A stretch of 64,000 nt of DNA, from positions 434,001-498,000 of the forward strand of contig CAXKVV010002144.1 of NCBI GenBank assembly GCA_964058805.1, read 5' to 3'. The notes under the pieces are model-generated. The model saw only the letters and a program-made list of their open reading frames with translations. It was not told where the DNA came from and did not search any database. The translations under genes were made by a program, and so were the position numbers. Each line of letters starts with the position of its first letter. The stretch's first letter is position 1. Below are positions 62,194-64,000 of the stretch, piece by piece. Source of the stretch: Schoenoplectus triqueter (lineage: Eukaryota > Streptophyta > Magnoliopsida > Poales > Cyperaceae).

Positions 62194-62218
62194 ATTGTTT
62201 TAATACATTTGTGTTAAT

Positions 62219-62686
62219 GAAAACGGGACCCGACGCCCTCGGTACCGCTGAAAACGAGTTCGGACGTCCAAAATAAGAAAACGAGGACCGACGCACTCGG
62301 CATAGCCGAAAACGAGTCAGGGAGCGCAAAATATGAAAACGGGACCCGACGACCTCGTTACCGTCGAAAACGAGTCCGGGAGCGCAAAACATGAAAATGA
62401 TACCCGACGCACTCGGTACTGCCGAAGACGAGACCCGATGCCCTCGGTACCGCCGAAAATGAGTCCGGGCGCGCAAAATATGAAAACCGGATTCGACGCC
62501 CTCGGTACCGCCGAAAACGAGTCTGGGAGCGCAAAACATGAAAACGGGACCCGACGCCCTCGGTACCGCCGAAACCGAGTCCGGGTGCGCAAAACATGAA
62601 AACGGGACCCGACGCCCTCGGTACCGCCGAAACCGAGTCCGGGAGCGCAAAACATGAAAACGAGACCCGACGCCCTCGTTACCGCC
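62219..62686. repeat. GC-rich 58-bp minisatellite
   Basis: Units begin GAAAACGGGACCCGACGCCC at 62219, 62277, 62335, 62393, 62482, 62540, 62598 and 62656, all 58 bp apart except one of 89 bp. Each unit is a 31-bp half (GAAAACGGGACCC...ACCGCC) plus a 27-bp half (GAAAACGAGTCCGG...ACAT), and the long unit has one extra 31-bp half. The array is rich in CG dinucleotides and starts abruptly inside an AT-rich satellite monomer. The last unit is cut by LTR E after CCGCC. Confidence 0.92.
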
Positions 62687-64000
62687 TGTGCGACCCTTTT
62701 TCGCGCGCCGCCGCACCGCCGCCGGGCGATGGGTTTTGCGGAAGAAGGACACGGAGATCCCTCCCGAGCGTGCATCTGCTGGGTGTCGGCCGATTCTGCC
62801 GTTTAGAGAGATTTGGATGCACATTCAGGGGGTTTTTTTAGTGATTGTGAGTTCTTGTAGATTCCGATGGGCGCAAGCCCCCACCGTTAATTACCCTGGG
62901 CTACGAACCTCGAGGCACCTCTGGATCTTTGAAAGAGAGAAGCAAATAGTATAGTTAAAAGATGGTCAAGTGGTCGTCTAACTTCATAAAAAGGGGTCTA
63001 GGGAAGATGAACCTACAAACAGATCGGTTCAATCTATGGAAGACAAACCTACAAACAGATCGGTTTTGTCCTATGGAAGACGAACCTACAAACAGATCGG
63101 TTCAGTCTATGCCACCTCGAGATGTAACCTTACCTACAGACCAGGTTAATCTCTTTAGAGGGGCTTGAGGTGAGTCTACATACAGATCGACTCGACCTCC
63201 GTTGATCTAGAAGATAAACCTACAAACAGATCGGTTCAATCTTAACTAGTCAACAACCAATCACACAAAATACAACTCGAAGCGCTGAGCCGGTTGATCT
63301 TGAGGTTGGTGAATCAGGAGAAGGGTGGATATGGCCCACGTGTTTCTTCTCACTGATCTTCTAGATCATGAATTCGAAGCACTAAGCTGATTCATAAACC
63401 TAGGAAACACAATTACACACAATGTCAAACCTGAAGCACTGAGCCAGTTCAACATTGAGGCATGTGTTAGTGAAGGAACCTACCTACAGAATGGTTCACA
63501 TTCACTGTTTTGTGGATGAATCTACTCACAGATCGATTCGATCTCACAGTCTCGGGAAATGAACTAGGAGACGAACTTATCGACGGATGAGTTCAGTCTT
63601 GCTAGCTCAAATGGTCATGAATTACTTGTTCATGACACCGAGTCATTAAGATGTCGCTTCGCTCGGACATCGTAATGTTCTTCTTCTTCAAAGTCGACAT
63701 ATCTCTCCATGCTGATGTCGTAGCTTTGGTCATTCTTCAGCGAGCGTCAAGATGTTCTTGTCTCGACTAATCATTCAATATGTTGCATTACTTGTGCAAA
63801 ATTACTATGTTGCCCTACACCCCTTTTGTGAGCGTATTCAATCATGAGTTACTTGCTCATGGCAGTGAGTCATTAAGATGTCACCTATCTAGGACATCGT
63901 AATGTTCTTCTTCTTCAGAGTTGACATACATCTCCATGTTAATATCGTAGCTCTGTTTATTCTTCATCAAACGTCAAGATGTTCCTGTCTCGACATATTC
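62687..64000 (-). mobile_element. LTR E (cut by window edge)
   Basis: Starts TGTGCGACCCTTTTTCGCGC in plus, with no PBS or leader to its left, so it is the outer end of a minus-strand 3' LTR or a solo LTR inserted in the minisatellite. Contains three 36-37-bp repeats (63003-63110), a stem-loop pair with one mismatch in the long arms and the start of the 108-bp module. It is close to A and N. The target duplication would begin with the bases ending CCGCC at 62682-62686; its partner is beyond the window. Confidence 0.88.

Larger units (their letters stand above)
56890..62218. repeat. Degenerate ~177-bp AT-rich satellite array
   Basis: Tandem monomers recognised by recurring blocks: GAATAGGGGACATCATTC, GTGTATTTTGGTGATTTTAT, CAAATGATACAAAACTCGAA, TTTTAATGCATTTGTGTTAA and CATAAAGGTTCGAGAACACA. 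The first block recurs at about 59532, 59710, 59886 and 60063, a spacing of 176-178 bp. Removing three inserted elements (1086 bp) leaves about 4.2 kb, or about 24 monomers. They are strongly diverged from each other with indels and some truncated units (around 61020-61250), so the array is old. The monomer length is in the range of plant centromeric satellites, but no centromere role can be shown here. Confidence 0.85.

Noticed and set aside
62219..62686. CRISPR-like regular repeat
   Set aside because: The whole 58-bp unit is repeated, with no variable spacers, in a plant genome.
62192..62824. 210-codon minus frame over the 58-bp minisatellite
   Set aside because: It spans the minisatellite and the LTR E end, two unrelated repeats, and its repetitive protein is a by-product of the DNA repeat.

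Overview
This is repeat-only DNA from a flowering plant. It is built from several nested copies of one family of giant Ty3/gypsy LTR retrotransposons. The Pol domain order (RT, gypsy RNase H, a second archaeal-type RNase H, integrase) fits the plant Tat lineage, and the size (23.5 kb without its nested insert, 6.1-kb LTRs) is Ogre-like. I find no host gene, no rRNA or tRNA gene and no CRISPR array. Helitron and MITE signatures, GC-rich islands in AT-rich DNA and a ~177-bp satellite all fit angiosperm heterochromatin. Species cannot be read from the window.

Layout. The family LTR in its own 5'->3' sense begins TGTTTACCC and ends GGGTCGCACA; a PBS-like TGGCACGCCC... lies 5 nt beyond. Element A (minus): gag N-terminus 1-1537, leader 1538-1676, 5' LTR 1677-7652. 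It sits inside LTR B (plus, 7653-11765). B lies in the leader of element C (minus; leader 11766-11904). The C LTR runs 11905-13291 and resumes at 44564-49343, because element M (minus, 13292-44558, 5-bp TSD GATTA) is inserted in it. M is the only near-complete copy: 5' LTR 38414-44558, leader and PBS 38276-38413, one gag-pro-pol frame 38275-29189, a 3' untranslated zone with a 240-bp tandem repeat, and a 3' LTR split into 13292-17467 and 25242-27225. The split is caused by element N (plus, 17468-25236, TSD CTAAG), which is an LTR, a PBS, about 50 bp of leader and an LTR tail. A piece of gag (49344-50040) is spliced by short homologies between truncated LTRs C and D. LTR D (minus, 50041-56889) abuts a degenerate ~177-bp satellite (56890-62218). 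That satellite holds a Tourist-like MITE, a small Helitron and a foldback MITE. A GC-rich 58-bp minisatellite follows (62219-62686), into which LTR E (62687 to the window end) inserted.

How it works together. M encodes every enzyme of a Tat element in one 3028-codon frame but has four in-frame stops, all in RT and the distal integrase region. Its two LTRs look about 99.6% identical by eye, so it inserted recently and may have been moved by proteins from another copy. Two LTR subfamilies are visible. The short form (A, M) lacks, and the long form (C, D, N) carries, 1-3 tandem ~245-bp units each with a TATAAATA box, plus a GC-rich block with G-box palindromes. The most distinctive features are a duplicated zinc-knuckle block between protease and RT, a strong 3' splice-site signature directly before the gag ATG, and LTRs made of tandem-repeat modules and stem-loops.
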